Source: Spirochaetaceae bacterium 4572_59
GTDB lineage: Bacteria > Spirochaetota > Spirochaetia > DSM-2461
Assembly: GCA_002084805.1 (NCBI GenBank)
Contig: NBMC01000009.1
Location: 1 to 64,000 of the forward strand
Direction: 5' to 3'
Length of the DNA stretch: 64,000 nucleotides
Shown here one piece after another: positions 62,421-64,000 of the stretch (its first letter is position 1; each line of letters opens with the position of its first letter). Position numbers and translations under genes: made by a program. Under the pieces are notes generated by a model. The model was not told the origin of the DNA. It did not search any database and saw only the letters and a list, made by a program, of their open reading frames with translations.

Positions 62421-63632
62421 TCAGCCCTCGTTTCTGCTGGAAATCTTTCTATTCCGCAGGTAGGTAGGAACATAAAGATCACTTTCAATGGCCCCTCCTC
62501 CCAAAAGACTCTGAAATGTATTTCCACCGCCGGATATTTCAGATTTCTTAGCATGACTATTGTTATCATCATAGAAACTTTTCCACTTATCGTATGAGAG
62601 GATCTCATCACTATCTTTAGAAACAATAGGTTTTTCTGCTGCTTCTTCTGACTCGTTCTTATCATTATTTTTAGAATGAAAGCCTGTGGCTATAACGGTA
62701 ACTTTTATTTCATCATCCATTGTTTCATCAATGGTCGTACCGGGAATAACGGTCGCATCCGGATCGATATTCTCAGCTATGATCTCCATAACTTCCTTGT
62801 ATTCGGAAAGAGCCAGATTATGACCGCCGGCTACATTAACCAGAAGTCCCATAGCGCCGTCTATGTTGGCATCTTCCAATAAAGGATTATTGATGGCACT
62901 TGTTGCCGCATCGATAGCTCTGTTTTCGCCACGACCGGTTCCAATCCCCATCAGGGCCTCACCCTGACCGTTCATAACCGCCTTGACATCTGCAAAATCA
63001 ATATTGATATCTCCATGCTGAGTAATCAGGTCTGAAATGCCCTGAACACCCATACGCAGGACATCATCCGCCTTCAGAAAAGCTTCCCTGATAGGAGTAT
63101 TCTTTTCAACAATTTTCATTAGGTTTTCATTGGGAATGGTAATCAGAGTATCAACTTCTTTATAGAGTTTTGCGATACCCTCTTCTGCCAGGGCCATTTT
63201 CCGTTTCTGTTCGAAAGCGAAAGGTTTAGTGACAACCGCTACAGTCAAAGCCCCCAGTTCTTTGGCTATTTTTGCAATAACAGGGGCCGATCCGGTTCCA
63301 GTTCCTCCCCCCATACCAGCGGTGATAAAAACCATATCAGCGCCCTTGAGAATATTTTTCAGGGTTTCTTTATCCTCTTCGGCAGCCTGAGCTCCAATAT
63401 CAGGATTTCCTCCGGCTCCCAGTCCACCGGTCAACTTTGTCCCGAGGGGCAGCTTTACCTTTGCATCTGATTTTTCCAGAGCCTGTAGATCCGTATTGGT
63501 TGCAACAAACTCAACCCCTTGAACACCGCAGGATATCATACGATTTACCGCATTACTTCCGCCGCCTCCAGCGCCGATTACCTTTATAACAGTATTGTTA
63601 CCCAATTTTTCTTCTAATATCTCTAAATCCAT
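62421..63632 (-). CDS. ftsZ: Cell division GTPase FtsZ
   Basis: Tubulin homologue of the division ring, 403 residues. [14 protein letters not shown], the tubulin signature [20 protein letters not shown], the [15 protein letters not shown]-like [20 protein letters not shown] and the T7 loop are complete. A variable linker (about 320-375) leads to a C-terminal tail ending [16 protein letters not shown], the peptide that binds FtsA. 31 bases after ftsA. Confidence 0.97.
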   Translation of the reverse strand: MDLEILEEKLGNNTVIKVIGAGGGGSNAVNRMISCGVQGVEFVATNTDLQALEKSDAKVKLPLGTKLTGGLGAGGNPDIGAQAAEEDKETLKNILKGADMVFITAGMGGGTGTGSAPVIAKIAKELGALTVAVVTKPFAFEQKRKMALAEEGIAKLYKEVDTLITIPNENLMKIVEKNTPIREAFLKADDVLRMGVQGISDLITQHGDINIDFADVKAVMNGQGEALMGIGTGRGENRAIDAATSAINNPLLEDANIDGAMGLLVNVAGGHNLALSEYKEVMEIIAENIDPDATVIPGTTIDETMDDEIKVTVIATGFHSKNNDKNESEEAAEKPIVSKDSDEILSYDKWKSFYDDNNSHAKKSEISGGGNTFQSLLGGGAIESDLYVPTYLRNRKISSRNEG

Positions 63633-63663
63633 AAATCCCCTCCCAAGGATGCCCTCTATTTTT

Positions 63664-64000
63664 CTAAATAAAATTACTGAACCAGTCTTTCACACTCTTC
63701 CACATGGATCTCACAGATCCGGTTCCAGCCGTATCTGTCTCGGCAGAAAAAGACATTTCTTCATTCTGAGCGGCAAGAACAAGTCCTACTGCTGTTGAAT
63801 AGACCGGAGTCCGGCAGCTTGCAGGTAAATCTTTAATTCCTGAAGGAATACCTATACGGACAGGTCTATTAAAGATATCCGATGCCAGTTCCGCAGTACC
63901 CTGCAGCATGCCTCCCCCGCCGCTGATAACAATCCCGCCGCCCAGATGGTTTCGATACCCCTTCTGGTCAAGCTGTTTCCGTATAAGCAAAAAAATCTCC
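63664..64000 (-). CDS. ftsA: Cell division protein FtsA, C-terminal part (runs off window)
   Basis: Actin-like membrane anchor of FtsZ. The visible 112 residues carry the ATP-binding phosphate-2 motif [20 protein letters not shown] and [11 protein letters not shown], the FtsA end of subdomain 2, and the C-terminal amphipathic membrane helix [10 protein letters not shown]. The frame is open to the window edge and reads [15 protein letters not shown] there, so the start lies outside. Confidence 0.93.
   Translation of the reverse strand, partial: EIFLLIRKQLDQKGYRNHLGGGIVISGGGGMLQGTAELASDIFNRPVRIGIPSGIKDLPASCRTPVYSTAVGLVLAAQNEEMSFSAETDTAGTGSVRSMWKSVKDWFSNFI

Overview
The window reads as chromosomal DNA of a spirochaete, most likely a free-living, sugar-fermenting member of the Spirochaetales (the genus is inference). 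The evidence is a flagellar cluster in the Treponema/Borrelia order (flgB-flgC-fliE-fliF-fliG-fliH-fliI-fliJ-flbB-fliK-flgD-flgE-flbD-motA-motB-fliL-fliM-fliY-fliO-fliP-fliQ-fliR-flhB-flhA-flhF-flhG), including the spirochaete collar protein FlbB, and an archaeal/spirochaete-type V-ATPase operon instead of an F-ATPase.

Layout. (a) 1-3.3 kb, minus strand: a two-component pair of YesM/YesN type followed by a RhaS-like sugar-binding protein gene. The regulator has lost its 3' end and the binding protein its 5' end, and the two remnants overlap. (b) 3.5-4.7 kb, plus: one multi-pass membrane protein of TDT/TehA-like appearance with its own promoter. (c) 4.7-10.4 kb, minus: a LacI-controlled ribose-type ABC transporter operon (lacI, binding protein, ATPase, permease, URO-D family protein). 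A 14-bp operator palindrome lies in front of lacI and again in front of the binding-protein gene. (d) 10.4-18.1 kb, mixed strands: comM/yifB, a DDE transposase whose reading frame is fused to the signal peptide of a disrupted gene, rnhA, two small conserved proteins, a CYTH-Nudix fusion protein, an orphan znuA preceded by a perfect 25-bp palindrome and the stump of a fur/zur gene, and a PRUNE/PPX1-like DHH phosphoesterase. (e) 18.1-64 kb: every gene is on the minus strand, tightly packed and often overlapping by 4 to 11 bases. Read in the direction of transcription this block is ftsA', ftsZ, xerD, TPR lipoprotein, dprA, xerC, hslV, hslU, the flagellar cluster, a FlhG-linked membrane protein with two G-tracts, fliA/whiG-type sigma, a FapA-type protein, two small flagellar-neighbourhood genes, a CheA-like kinase, the V-ATPase genes G/H-C-I-K-F-E-A-B-D, a UspA protein and a PtsN-type EIIA.

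How the genes work together. The long block joins cell division and chromosome-dimer resolution (FtsA/Z, XerC/D), protein quality control (HslUV), assembly and rotation of periplasmic flagella with their own sigma factor and number/placement GTPases (FlhF/FlhG), and an ion-translocating V-ATPase. The dprA-xerC-hslV-hslU-flgB order and the flhA-flhF-flhG-sigma-SwrB-like order also resemble the Bacillus fla/che region.

The most unusual signal is a recurrent one. At three junctions (response regulator/binding protein, zur stump/operator, fliK/flgD) the 3' part of one gene and/or the 5' part of its neighbour is missing while the rest is intact and in frame. They look like precise deletions, or like assembly errors. 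No stretch longer than about 220 bases lacks a gene or gene remnant. I saw no tRNA, rRNA or CRISPR array.
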